A DNA stretch of 64,000 bases from positions 2,452,865 through 2,516,864 of the forward strand of contig OY718806.1 of NCBI GenBank assembly GCA_963070105.1, written 5' to 3'. The notes beneath the pieces are model-generated. The model did not search any database. It was not told the origin of the DNA and saw only the letters and a program-made list of their open reading frames with translations. The stretch is from Litomosoides sigmodontis. Lineage: Eukaryota; Nematoda; Chromadorea; Rhabditida; Onchocercidae. Position numbers and translations under genes: made by a program. Positions within the stretch are counted from its first letter, which is position 1. Every line of letters starts with the position of its first letter. Shown one piece after another: positions 51,209 through 63,964 of the stretch.

Positions 51209-53747
51209 ATGGATGAAGTTCAAGCTCTGAAAGTTTTGGATGAATTGTCCCGCGTGAATATTGATAATCCGGATGTAAGAAGTTTATTGGGGAGCAAGGT
51301 CCTATTCGATCACTCGCTGTATTCGCTCCCTGATTGTCCTGTACGTCGTCGTTTTTTTTCTGTTCTTGAATGTTTTCTTATGAGCCTGTGGCAGGAAAGC
51401 TATTTTGGATGCAAATGTTTGGATAGGGAGACACGACATATCCTTTGTGTGTTTGACATTTTGAAGGATGTGGTCAGGGAAATTAACTTCAGTACAGGTG
51501 TGTAGTTTCTGTTCGTTTTTCAAGTTTTCTCATATTTCCTATCGAGGTGGTGTCTCATTCCCTGGTTAAATGTAGTGTCTGTTTATCACTTCATCCCTCT
51601 TCTTTAGCCACACTCGTAACTTTTTTACATTGACAATCTCATTCTACAGAGACCGTGTGGTTTGGTGGTGAGCAGTCAGGCCTTGAAACAAATCCACTAA
51701 ATAATGCAATCACATTTCTCAGTTGCTGTTGGCATGCGGCTGCACTTGTTATCAATATTGGTGGTTAGTAGCGAATTTTATACTTTATAGAAACTTCTGT
51801 TCATTTTTATGATGTTACTCATCCGTTTACCCGAGAGTTTTGGGGGAAATGAAATCTTTATCAATTCTTTTAACTGTTTTATCATTACTAGTTTATTTTT
51901 GAAAGATTTTTTGGCGTTTATTTATTCATTCGAAAGCCATTTGTTTTCAGATCCTAGCGAAATTCAGTGTTTGCTTAAAGTTTCAACTCGTATGATAACG
52001 CCTCGCAGTTGTTTGTTAACAGTTTTATTGAAACAGGACGAAAGATGTCTTTCAATTGCTGTTGCATTACTGCGCCTGGAAGCTTCTAAAATGTAAATTT
52101 CGAAAACCGATATAAAGAGCATTTTAGCGACGCTGATTACGGAGTGACAGTGAGCAGTGAAGCAGTTTGAAATGTGCTACACTTCACTTTGTTGTTTGAT
52201 ATGTTGAAAGTTGTGTTATGATGTACTTAAAAGGCTTTTTTCTTTTCTTTGGGTATAGATTACAGATAGATAAGTCTTTAACTTCTGGAAATATCATCTT
52301 ATCACAGCGAACTGTTACGGACAATTTGAAAATGAAACTAGCAAGGCGAGGAACTACCAAAAGCAGGAACTTCTGTGAGAGAAAATTCCATGTTTTTCAA
52401 TTAATAGCACAGTAACTTGAATATAAGTAAAGTAATTAAAGAAATTAATTGCTTATAAATTTTAGCGACACACCACCTCAGCTCAAAGCCATGTGGTTAT
52501 TCCGGCATACTTTGTTTTCGATATCCTACGACCATCAGGTGTGGTATTGTTTCTTTGTGTCTGCTGTATTTTGCTAACTCCTTAGTACAGGAGGGTTCCT
52601 TCTTGTGGAAATAAAACTACGAATTTTTCCTAAGGAAAAATTGATAACTGACATAAGTTTTTTCACTGAATTTTGCTATCACGTTCTGCTTTTATTGCAT
52701 AAAGAATTTACACAGGTAGTTCTGGATTGGCTTCATTCGGAATTAGCGGCTGTACCTTTCATACTACGTTTTCTTCAAATGCTGATCAAACAACAGATTG
52801 ACGGACAACAATGCAGTGGTTTCTCGTGTCTGTCGTATGTCTTGTCATATAGTTTTCTAAGCAACAATCATTGACTTATTTGCTGTAGTATCATGGTTTT
52901 AAAACTTCTTTTTTTGAGACTGTGGGACATGAACACATGCTGTTTTTATGAATTCGTATTCGGATGATAACTGCAATTTCGAAGCAGGAAGGGACCTATA
53001 AATTCGATTTAAAAAGATAATTTCATGAAGTTGTTTTGTGTTCAGTGTTTCCAATTTATCTTATCCGCAGATTTCGGGAGATTTTCGAAAAACAAAAGGC
53101 GTAATTTGCACTTTCATTGTATTATCCATTCCCTTCATGTTTAGGTGTTGTGAAAGGAACAAGGAAATTCAGTTCGTTCGGAGCAAAACGATTTCTTTTG
53201 GTCATGATCTAATCCTCTGTATCAGGCAACTGCATGGAGATTTACCCGTTACTACTTCCTACAGATTTTCCAAGATTGAAAGGGTTTTTAATTTTTATAT
53301 TGAAATCTTCTTTTACATCTTCAGAGCACTAACTGGATTAACTACAGGACTTAAGAGATCGGATATCTTCTTATAAACATAGCTGGAGTTATGTGCACGT
53401 GCGTTAACATTTAGCATTTTAATAGTTTCCTCACAAAACTGGGACCATTCCCCTGACTCATTGTGGCAGTAGACCTATCATCAAATAAAATTAAAATACT
53501 GTTATAGGAAGTATGTTTAATGGCACCTGAATATAATGAAGAAGACTCAGGTGACCGACAAATTATAAAATGTTTCGAGAACTTGCGAACTTCTTGTGTA
53601 CGGTTGCAAAATTCAGGTAATGCCCCATTTAATATGATGCCCATAATTGCGATTATAGAACAACTGCAGAAGATAGCAATGGAGAATGATACTGCGTCAA
53701 CATGTAAGAACAATCGTGAAAATCCGCTTTACCCTAGTATGATGTAA
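51209..53747 (+). CDS. Lines (LINS1)-like protein, at least six exons; middle partly unresolved
   Basis: Exons that join in phase: 51209-51497, 51650-51763, 51951-52092, 52466-52538, and one starting at 52716 (3' end uncertain). A terminal exon begins at 53508 and ends with TAA at 53747. The first exons encode a helical, Leu- and Cys-rich protein (RRRFFSVLECFLMSLW, LLTVLLKQDERCLSIAVALL). Exons 4-5 give LFSISYDHQVVLDWLHSE, resembling the region of Lines proteins before their C-terminal part. The last exon has CFENLRTSCVRLQNSG-APFNMMPI, resembling the Lines C-terminal pattern of a helix followed by a Pro-Tyr-Asn-Pro type turn. One or more exons between about 52820 and 53400 are not settled. An open frame at 53070-53375 may contribute. 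AATAAA hexamers at 53830 and 53841 follow. The family call is tentative; Lines proteins act in nuclear and Wnt-related regulation. Confidence 0.55.
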
Positions 53748-53829
53748 TATGCGAAAGATATATTTCTAAGGAATCCATATTTTTGTTCACGAATTGCATA
53801 GATTGATTTTGTCTTTTAATGATGTGGTG

Positions 53830-53846
53830 AATAAAGAACAAATAAA
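53830..53846 (+). terminator. Two AATAAA poly(A) signals after the Lines-like gene
   Basis: AATAAA occurs at 53830-53835 and again at 53841-53846, 80-100 nt after the stop codon. Confidence 0.55.
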
Positions 53847-54320
53847 GTGGTTCAGTATACATGGATTTTTGCAGAAGAATACTCGAGTCCTCATTTTTTC
53901 GCTAGTTCGTATTTCTTATATGTAATTAAAACTGCTCAATGTACATCTGTCATCATACTAACAGGTTTTTAGATTCCGACGTCAATAACCATAACCTAAT
54001 AAATCTCGAAATGTTCCTTTTCTATGCTTCAATTTGAAGAGTATTCAAAAATATAGAAAAAATTGTATAGACCCTGCTAAAAAAAACCGTAAAACTCCCC
54101 ACCGGCTCGCAGTGGCAGTCGCTGTGGGTACAAGGCACCAGTGTTAGCGAGTTGATTCCGAACCTGTTGTTGGTATCTTTGGGCTACTGGTTGGTCTGTG
54201 TTTGAAGAGTTGCCACAAATTAGGGATGTTTTGGGCAGGGGTTTAGTTTTGGTTTAGGTTGGGTGCGGTGCGGTTGTGGGTGGGTGTATTGGTGTGTCGT
54301 TAGATTTAGGTTAGTTGCTT

Positions 54321-54338
54321 TTCAGAGTGATTGTAAGA
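54321..54338 (+). promoter_or_regulatory. Probable SL trans-splice acceptor of the SR-protein gene
   Basis: TTGCTTTTCAG ends at 54325, 13 nt before the start ATG. The preceding 150 nt are strongly G/T-rich and non-coding. Confidence 0.55.
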
Positions 54339-56960
54339 ATGTCGTCATCGGAAAGCGACCGTAATCGATCGAAAAGTCATTCTCCTGCAAGGTTTGTTTG
54401 TTCACTGAAAAAGGAGGGATGGGAAGTATGTTGGTTGAAGGAATTACATTTCTCATGATTCGAGATGATATTTTGTAACCTTTGTAGGTAGTCTAAAATC
54501 TCGGTGCTTCATTTTCTTAATCGACTTGGCATTTTGGTAGGTATAAGTGTATTAAGGCCAACATAATGGTTTGTTCGCTTTAACAAAGCGAATAAAGTGT
54601 TGCAAAGTTTTGATCTGAAATGACTTTTATTAGAGATGTATAAGTTGGAGGGAAGGTGGTGTTTGGTGATCGCTTGTGTTACTGCATACAGCTTCTGATT
54701 TTCACATGTGATACTTCCAGTGAACGATCTGACTCACGGAGTAATACGCCACCTCGTCGACGTAGTCGTTCAAGATCAGTCGATCGTGCTGCTGAGCAGC
54801 TCGGTCGGTTACATATATGTAACTTCGATGAAAGTCTGAGAAAAGATGATTTGAAAGATGCATTTGGGTATGTATTCGATATTTTTCAGCTAAAACATTT
54901 TAAGAACCAATGTTAAATTGAGAGGAGGTTATTTCTCAATTGCATTTGGATCATATCTTTATCGTCCTAATTTAAACATAATCACTAGCATTCAATCACG
55001 TTTCTAAAGATTATAATTCAGAGAACTATGATATTAATGAGTTTATTTAAGTAGTTCATAAAATGATTTTCTATATCTTGGTAAAACTGTGCAGGAAATT
55101 TGGCGATATCGATAATGTTTGGTTGGCGTCATATCCCCCGCTGTTTGCATTTGTCACGTTCAAAGCGAAGGAAGATGCTGCTGATGCACTGAAAGAGATG
55201 AATAACGCGTAAGTAAATTTATGGACGATTTGATATTATTCATGGCAGAGAGCGGGTATCACGATGAAGTTAATGTGTTTTACACCAAAATTTTTGGAGT
55301 TAGGGGTAGTTTAAAACGTTAGAAGTATAATGCAAATCACTTATCCGTTATCATTGATATAGGTATATTGGAAGAAACAAGATCAAAGTGGCGACAGCCC
55401 ATCCACCGAGAAAACCTGGTGAACGAGGTCCGTCACGTCGTTATGGTGGTGGCGGTTATCGAGGAAGTGGTGGGCCACGGTTTGTTTTTCTCCAGTTGTT
55501 TCGTCGACATTATTGTTGTACTTTATATACTTGTTTTTATTGTTGGGTATGTTTTTAATTCATTTTGCAGTTCATATGGTGGATATGGCGGTAGGGGTGG
55601 CGGATATGGCGGAGGAAGTTACGGGGGACGATCAGGAAGCTCTCGTTCATATGGTGGAGGCGGCTATCGAAGCAGTTACAGTGGTAGCGGAAGTGGCAGT
55701 GATCGAAGGTAGGATTTTTGGCTAATGTCACGTTGTGCATTGTGCATCATATTGAGTCCAAATGAATTAACGTCTTTCTACGTTTGTTTCATGACCGCTG
55801 TGCTATGTGCTTACCTCTCTTAATTTCATCATGCACCATTTCGTGTCTGATGGTGTGTGCACCTCCTTGATTTCAATCTGAACACAATGAACTGCTTGAA
55901 AGATTTTCACGTATCCTAAAAATAACGAGTCCACTGTGGATGATGTGAAGGGATCATAAGTAACCCATTAAATCTTCATTCTTCTTTCAAACTGTCAACC
56001 AGTTAATGTCCAAAGTGTCTAAAATTCATTTTTCTTTATATTCCAGTATTCAGTCTCTCTTAAATGAAAGGAAAGAAACTATTGCTTATGTATAAACTGG
56101 TCCATCCTGCATCAGCGGAACTATGCAAACTGGTGTTCGGGTACGAATGAAATGAGTTATCCTGACTTACGGCTTCTGCCAGCCAAGCAAAATTTTGGTA
56201 CTATTCATGTAGATGGTTCGGTTGACATTGTACGGTGGGCGGATACTGGTAGCTTTGACAAAATCGGCTGCATTTGACTGTGTAAATTGCTGGATTCCGC
56301 GATGAATAATATCGGTCGTTACATCACAAGATATCCTTTTAAATGAAATATTGGGCATTGTACTACTACAAGTGGTAAGTCCGATTTTGCGCACTTGTAT
56401 TTCTGGGCCCTGTGTCCTGAGTAAATTCCGAACCAAGGTTTTTTCTGTCTTCGAAATCTTCATATAATGAAGGCCTTTTTTAGTCTTTCTCCTGATAATG
56501 CTGAAATGCGACTTGATTTGTTTCTGACATTATTCCTGTTTGGGCTTTAAAATTGTTTAAATGATATTTACTATAATGTGCGGAATTGTAAACTAATTTT
56601 ACTTAATCATCGGGTTATGTAATATTCGATTTGTTTGCTAAACACCGACCAAACTTTACCATTAGCATATCAAGTGAAGTTCTCCTTATCAATTGATCCA
56701 TGGACACTTGTCTGCCAATAACATGTTTGTCAAGCTGCTAGTGGTTCACTATCAAATACGTGGTCCATTTGTCTTTCTCTATTTCTTAAAGTTTAAAAAG
56801 CGTTTTCTTTCAACTCGCGTTATATTGGTATTTTGTCAGGTTGGTTTCAGTAAACACAGAAAATCGACTAAAGGTAAGCCCATTTTTTGCATGTTGTCAG
56901 TCTATTTCTAATGATGAATTTTTCAGGAGTGGCAGTAATCGATACAGTGATCGCCGTTGA
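54339..56960 (+). CDS. SR-type RNA-binding protein (RS - RRM - Gly-rich), six exons
   Basis: A splicing-factor-like protein. Exons: 54339-54391, 54721-54867, 55095-55208, 55363-55479, 55571-55708 and 56927-56960; phases agree and give 200 aa. Residues 1-40 are an RS region (RRRSRSRSVDR). The RRM spans about 46-125: RNP2 is LHICNF (48-53) and the RNP1-like stretch is LFAFVTF (83-89), preceded by NVWLASYPP as in SRSF3/SRSF7. The C-terminal part is Gly/Tyr/Arg-rich (RRYGGGGYRGSGG, SSRSYGGGGYR) and ends GSNRYSDRR. The last intron is 1,218 nt, much longer than the others. If it is retained, translation stops at the first intronic codon and the protein ends at GSDRR, so two natural C-termini are possible. 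C. elegans rsp genes are the nearest relatives by pattern, but the N-terminal RS position makes a one-to-one name unsafe. Confidence 0.88.
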
Positions 56961-59900
56961 TGCGTTGTACCGTTCGGTGGGGCAGTGATTATTTCTCAAG
57001 TCCTGTATTATGTTGTTTTTTTGAATTAGATCCAGAAATTTTATCTCGATCTATCGTTTCTCGTAAAATTTGAAATTTAATATACGTTCTAAAATTTTTA
57101 CTTTGATATATGTTCTGAAATTTGTGCACCGTTGATAAGGTTTGCTTTTTGCTTTTTTTCTGAAAATTAAAATTCATGTTTATTATTTTGTGAGCCGTGC
57201 TTTAAGTGTTAAACTGCACCATAAAGTATAGATATTGTAAATTGGGTACGCAATTTTTCTGTGCCAAAGGAAGGCATGAGGCTGGGGAAGTGCAGAGGCT
57301 GTTTTTGGAAAACAAGTTGGTAGTGTAAAGGCGCTTTGGCGAATTTGGGATCTCTGTGTTTGGAGCATGAAACGTTCGTAATTGCCTTAAATGTTTGTTG
57401 TTTTAGATGTTGGTAGATCTAAAATATTGAACGTCCAATAGTAGTAGGAAATAGAAATTTCGATAGATTTTACCATGTCTTTTGCCGAACAGTCACTGTT
57501 TAAAAGGAGGAATCCTGATGGAGGTAGTTGAATGTGTTGGGAAATCTTGTACCAGGTGGAAGACTGGAAATACGGTGTAACAGAACTATCACCGTGAGTG
57601 ATTTGTTTCATTTGGTACAGTGGCATATCTCTGCTGCATTGCATTTAAGGGAATTAAAAAAAAAAAAAAAACCAAATTCAGTACAATTTCATAACGCTTT
57701 TGTTTTGTGGAACGAAAAATTTTTTGAAGTTGAAATGTTCATTTCCCTAAATCTATCATCAATTCATTCAGATGATAAGAGAGTAAAGTGAGCAAAACAT
57801 GAAGGCAGAAATTTTGGTTCATTTGATATGTTTTTCAACATTTTGAATACAAACTTGGAAATGATTGATGCATATTGATAAATATAAATCAACTCGATTT
57901 GATTGATTAATCTTTTTCAAATTACCATACATTACTCCGTGCAACAATTCTTCTGCACGAGTTGTTTAAAAGAACAAAACGAAATATTTTTTCTGTCATC
58001 AATTTCGCAAGTGAACAAAAATTTTTTCCCCAAATGAATCTAATGTGCGTTGAGTAGCAAGTAGAAAAATAATTGTGATTCTTTAAATCAGTTTTTGATA
58101 ATGTTTTTAATTATTTTTCCAGATAAGATGTCGTCGATTATTCGGCTAAGTTTAAGTATACGTGGAAAAGTTAAAAGTTTAGATAATTGAATGAATTGAA
58201 GAGAAGTTTGAATAGTTCGAGGATTCAAGAGCAATAATTCCATCAACAATTTCACATATGGCGTTCTAAAACATTCAACAATTTCGTGCATTATCAGTCT
58301 TTTTGTGAATTTAAAAGAGCTTGATGTTATTTCACAATTGCTATCAGTTAGGCTTAGTAGACAAGTTTACCTATAATTAAAAATTAAAAAGGTATTTTAT
58401 GCAGGCATATCTTTTACGTTTTTAATTATACTTTCTTATTTTTAGCGAATCATTATTGATTCTTTTTTTTGTAAATTTTATTTTTTCAAAAATGTTTATT
58501 TCAGTTTAAAAAAAATGCAATAGTCACAAGAAAAACTTTTTTGAAAAACTAATTATCTGCTGGTAGTATTCTGTCGTATGTATGCTTTTATGCTGCTCGA
58601 TTATATAGCATTGTTTTTTTTTAATTTTTTTTCTCTTCTCAAATTACATGAAAAAAACATAGTACTGCAAATACCGTTCGGATGAAATAATCATAATCAA
58701 ATTGTCAACAATCAGCATAAATTAATCAACAATAATCAATAGAATTAGTGAAGGAAAATTATTACTTTTGCTTTCGCTTTGTATAAATTCTCATGCAAGA
58801 AAAAACGAACAATATAGCTCAGTGAAATCAATCAATGAACTTATTAACTAGCAAAAAAATGAGGAATTTTGATGAAAAAATATTTAGCAAAATGATTAAA
58901 ACTGAGCAATTAACCCAGTTACATATTATTGCGCAACATGACTGAGTTGTGAAGTTCTTTTGCAAATAGATAATTGATCATCACATACTGGGTGGTTAAA
59001 AATTCGAAAATCTAATTAGTATAATATTCTCTCTCTCTGCGAAATATTCATTTAAATCAGTGAGCGTCTAACTGCGTGAGCGAAGAAATAGGAAAAACTG
59101 AATCTGACAAGATTACTAATATACTATAATTGAATATGAGTATCAAAAGTGCTACTCTTAAATTACACTATTCTGCTTGACTATTTGCTCCCTTTTTTTT
59201 TCTTTACAGCCGAGAAGAAGAGCAGGAAGAGAATGAAGTTATAGGATTACTCTCTCTCTCTCCTGTTCATTTCTAAAAATCTGACTTATCTAATAAAAGG
59301 CTACTTTTCATGCTTACACTTGGTCCATTTCCTCTTCCTCCTTTGCTGTAACCGACTGCAGCCCGATCATCCTGTTTTATCATTACTACAAAAAATTAAA
59401 CTACAAATTCGTTCTTATTTATTCACTGATAGGTATTTGCAAAGTTAGCTGATCAATTAGTGCAGGATCAACGAATTTCAAAATCATCAACTATTTTACT
59501 AGCAAGCATACGATAACATATCGAAATTAATTAATTGTATCCATCACGTAGCATATCGATCGATGTTAATATCAATTACGATCGATAGCATCAAATATGA
59601 TAGTATTATTATCGTTTATCGAAATTCGATAAGTAACAATGAGTGAGTAAAATTCGGCATTTTGTGAAGCTTTAATGGTTCATAAAAAGAAAAAGAAATG
59701 CAGGTGATACTGTAGGGCCTACCGCTATCGTCTTGGAATTATTTTTACTGAAATTGTTGACTGTGTTACTTTGAAAGAGCTTGTAATTGCCTACTTATAC
59801 AATTTACATTTCTTTTTTTCTTATGAAGAGAGACAGGGGTGAAAAAAAGAGGATTAGAGAGAAATGAAAAGTATTAAGTTTGAAAAAATGTAAATTTCAA

Positions 59901-61698
59901 CAACAATTTATGATAACATCATGAAAAAAAAGGTAAAGTAATTATCTTTGCTCCTCTGTAATGTGCTCATTACTAAGTAAGTGAATAAATGACACATCCA
60001 GCCTTATTTGCCATCACTTAATTATTTGAAAAGTGATATTTAAATGTGAAATTCATCAAATTATGCGTTTCATGTATGATATAATGGATAATTATTGCAT
60101 TGTGAAAGAAGTTAACTGCTATAGTCAAAAAAGAATTTTAATGCTAATTTCCAGTCTTTCAGTTCAATGAACTCCTTCTCATTTTCAATTTACTTGTAAT
60201 TTGCTTCCCTCTCAACTTTACCACACAATGCTCTTTTGCTTTTTCTCTCTTCTTCCTTTCTAAGTGCAATTTGGAGTAGTTGAATGTATTCACAAGTAGT
60301 TAGCAAATTTTTGAATACTTTAAATCTATCATCACATCTTTCCATTAACATCAATCTTCTCTTCGATGCAACAAATTACAACGATTATCTCGCTCCGTTT
60401 TAGCTTTTAATTTAAAACAACTTTGTTTTTTTCACTTTCCTCTTTTTGTATGAGAAGAAAATGTGGATGAAAGGGTAATGTGTAGATTAGCTGGCACTGA
60501 TTGAATGGAAAGAATGACTGTGCCAGAAAAATTTTTTTTTAAGTTTTTTAACGTGGAATTTTCCGGAGTTACGACATCACCGATTACTTTTCCTTATAAT
60601 TCCACAATAAGTCTCTCTCATATGCAACAATACTTCCTGCTTTTTGGAGTGAAAAAAAAAAGAATGAATAGAGATGATTGATGGTGAAGGAACCATTAAT
60701 GGACGAGGAATTAGTAATTCGTTGGTCGTTTATCGAAGTGCAACGTCCAAATTGTTTTTACAACTTCTTTTTCGTTTTGTAAAATAAAAAAAAAAAAAAA
60801 AAAGGAGCAGGAAGTATGCATTCGTTGCATTCGCAGTATATGTTTTTCTTCAATTAGCTTTATTCGATTAGCTTGTATGATTAACTCCTTCTTCCATCTA
60901 CTATTTTCAGCATTCAGTATTTTTCATGTAATAATTAATAATTGAAAGAAAATTTTTAGCCTTTTTAAAATTTCTAGTGCATTTTGCTAAGATGCTATTG
61001 TGCTATTTCCATTTGGTGGATTATCTTTATGATAATTTTGAGTGAACATTATAATTTCCCTCACGGTTTTATCAATACGTTTATTGCTAACATGTATGAA
61101 ATATCAGCGTGCGATAATAGAGAGCAAGAGACGTTTTGGGGAAGGAAAAAAAAGCGAAAAAATACTTTGATAAAAGAAATGAAATTTTTTTAAGCATTTA
61201 AAAATACTTTTTTTTTTAAAAAAAAAGGAAAAAAATATGTATTGATTGGTTAGATTGCTATTTGATGTAAATGAAAGAAAAAAAAACACTTTCACTTTAA
61301 AGATGTTTTATCAAATGCATTTCAAAGACTATTTAAATCATTTGTTAGAGTGGCAGCTTTTTTTTAAGGTTAGAAATTTTTATAACGCCTCTCAACTCCA
61401 TTTCAATCCCGTTAAATAAGTTGAATATTATTTTAATAATTTTTCAAATTTTTTAAACTTTAAGATTTATTGTTGCTTTAAAATGGTAACATTGATAATT
61501 CGCAGTGGTAAAAATGTAACATATTGATTTTTGCTCAAATTTCACTGATAAAATCCTTTCATTTCGCTTTAAATGAGAAAAATCGGTAGTTTGTGTTTAA
61601 TCTTTTTTTTTAAAAAAAAAATCTCAAAAAATTATTTGTAATGAGGTAAATTCTTTGCAAACGTCCCTCTAATGTACAGCAAACTGTAATTACAGTTG
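56961..61698. other. Long intergenic stretch, no recognised gene
   Basis: About 4.7 kb of AT-rich DNA with poly-A and poly-T runs. It begins with the 3' flank of the SR gene. A short possible terminal exon lies at 59210-59243 (CAG acceptor, then EKKSRKRMKL and TAG), but I found no upstream exon to join it. Other open frames are short and without motifs. Confidence 0.5.
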
Positions 61699-63964
61699 AT
61701 GGATCCATCAGCAGACAAAAATGCCTTCCAACAGCAGCAACTCAATGCAACGACACATCCAACAACTTTTCGTTCAAGTAAATCTCTTCTCGCTTTTGCT
61801 TTTCATCATTTTCCGCTGCACAGTTGCTGAGGGAAAAGCGAAGGTGTAGGAGGAGAAAATTGAACTTACGTGGCACAAAATTAAAGATAGTTAAGTTATG
61901 CTCAGCTAGAAGACAAGGCATTCAATTTCTCAAGCATTCATGAGATGAGGAGAAATGTTGCAAATTGGATGGAAGTAATGTAATGAATGGCTTTGAAATG
62001 TCTGATGGAAGATGTCCAATGCTAGCTAGCTAGCTATGTTAACAAATTAGGCAGTTAGCTAGAAGAGTTTTTTTTTTTGCTATAGAAATAAATTAGTTAT
62101 GCTCTTTCATTTTTAAGCTCTTTTTTTTTTAAGGTGGAGGAATTTATAGACATTAGAGGCAGTTTAAAGAAATATGCTGCTTGAAAATAGTAGTAGTTTT
62201 GCTCACTTAATCTTTATTGCCTTAAGTAGCTAGCATTCAATTATTATTAGTTGAATAGTATAGTAATTAGTTCTCGTTGCTACTGTATGAAAACGATGGA
62301 AAATCTGAGCTTAAGCCTAAAATATAAGCAGAATTATACGATGGAAGATGAAAATTACACTTACAAATAGTTGCATCCTTCATTTTTTGCAAACTTTTTT
62401 TTTTTGTCTTGCAGATTTTGCAACGAACGATTTCACAAAACAATTTGCAACTTATTGGAAGCCATCTTCCGAGATACGACGCTACGAAAATTGGCCGCAA
62501 ACGCAAAGGAAGCAATTTTATACTCAAAAAGAGTGTTATCATTGTTAGTTATTTATAGTAAATGACATTTTACAGCCATCAATCATTCATTCACTTCTCG
62601 CAACTATTGCAGAATTTTAAATTTTTAAATATTCATAAATTATTAAAACATTTCTTTCATTCTTTTTTGCTTTTCATTTCATCTTGTTTACATGCTAATT
62701 GTTGAATACAATAAAATTATTGACTGACAAAAACGTTGAAATTATTGTTTGTTTTTTGAAAGAAATAAATAAATTGTTGTTATATACTTGTGAAGAAAAG
62801 ACTAAATCAAATACAGTTTACTTAATGTAATTATATTTAAATAGCTAATTGTTTTTTTCTTCATTTGATAAAAGAATGAAATGTGCAATTTTAGCTATTT
62901 ATCAATTAAAATCAGCATTCGCATGCACCAATCAATTCATTAGCTCATTTTCGGTATCAAAAGCTAACTTCGAAGATGCCACTCGTCGTTACACATCCAA
63001 GTAAATATGTGCGAACAGCAGCACATACAGCAATTGCTACATCTTTTGATGTCACCTCCTTTCATTAATTAATTCATTCATTTGTTCCCTTGTTTGTTTA
63101 TTTCTTTTGTTTATTCATTTTGTTTTCCTCTCACACAAATGAATGTGCCACAAATGATTGCACCAAGTTGATATATGGCTGTAACATCAATAATCCTTCA
63201 TCTTTCTGTCAATTTTTCTACTTTCATTGGTAAAATAAAATGTAAAAAAAAAGTGTTAAAAAGATTAAATGTAAATTTTCACTAATTTTAATTGTAATTA
63301 TTCTTCCATTACACTTTGCAGTAAGAAAGAAAGAGGAAGAAAATAAGAAGAAGAAGAAGAGGAAGAGGACGAGGAAGGAGAAAGAGGAAGAAGAGAGAGG
63401 GGAAGAGAAAATAAAAAGGAATTTTTTTTTGTGCAGTAGCCGAATGTTATATACTACTATTTATTTGTAACGGTTATATTTTAGATAATTATGATGTGAA
63501 ATTCTGTCTTTTTCTTCGCTTGTTAATTTAGTACTTTTTTTTTAAGTTAATGATTTAATTGCAAAACATTTATCATTTGTTTTTCTCGTATTTAAGCAAT
63601 TTTTGTTAAACTTTATGATAAATTATTAATTTGGAATTTTTAATGATTTTAAAACATTTTCCTCATTTTTAATTCATTTAAGGTAAATCTGAAATTCTTT
63701 TTTCGCTTGCATCCTTACGTGAGAATGAATTACAGTATACACTGTTGATGGATCCTAACTAGCAGACACAAGGAACAAGGAAGTTTAAGGAGATCATTTG
63801 TTCATCTTGCTGTCTAGGCCTCTTTGCACACTTCATCTCTCTTCACGTAAAATTTTTTTTTATACCAAGATTTGTTGAAAAAGTTGTTCGGCTAAAAAAC
63901 TTCCTTGACTAATTTCAGATGGATTAAAGTGGACAACATCTTCATAGCTTCTTCTCCTTCTTGA
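61699..63964 (+). CDS. Unrecognised small gene, three or four exons
   Basis: I do not recognise the product. Exon 1 (61699-61777) starts MDPSADKNAFQQQQLN; its ATG lies 3 nt after a TAATTACAG acceptor, as for SL trans-splicing. Exon 2 (62415-62543) reads FATNDFTKQFATYWKPSSEI and KQFYTQKECYH. Exon 3 (62895-63000) reads IYQLKSAFACTNQFISSF and ends ATRRYTS before GTAAAT. The phases 1, 1 and 2 fit at both joins, which is unlikely by chance in this AT-rich DNA. The best terminal exon is 63919-63964 (after TAATTTCAG), reading KWIKVDNIFIASSPS then TGA, which gives about 119 aa. A terminal exon at 63322 would also fit the phase. No signal peptide or membrane segment is visible; the protein looks soluble, with aromatic and Gln/Lys-rich helices. 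Function is unknown. Confidence 0.5.

Noticed and set aside
59210..59243. Possible terminal exon reading EKKSRKRMKL then stop
   Set aside because: Too short to trust alone and no upstream exon could be joined to it.
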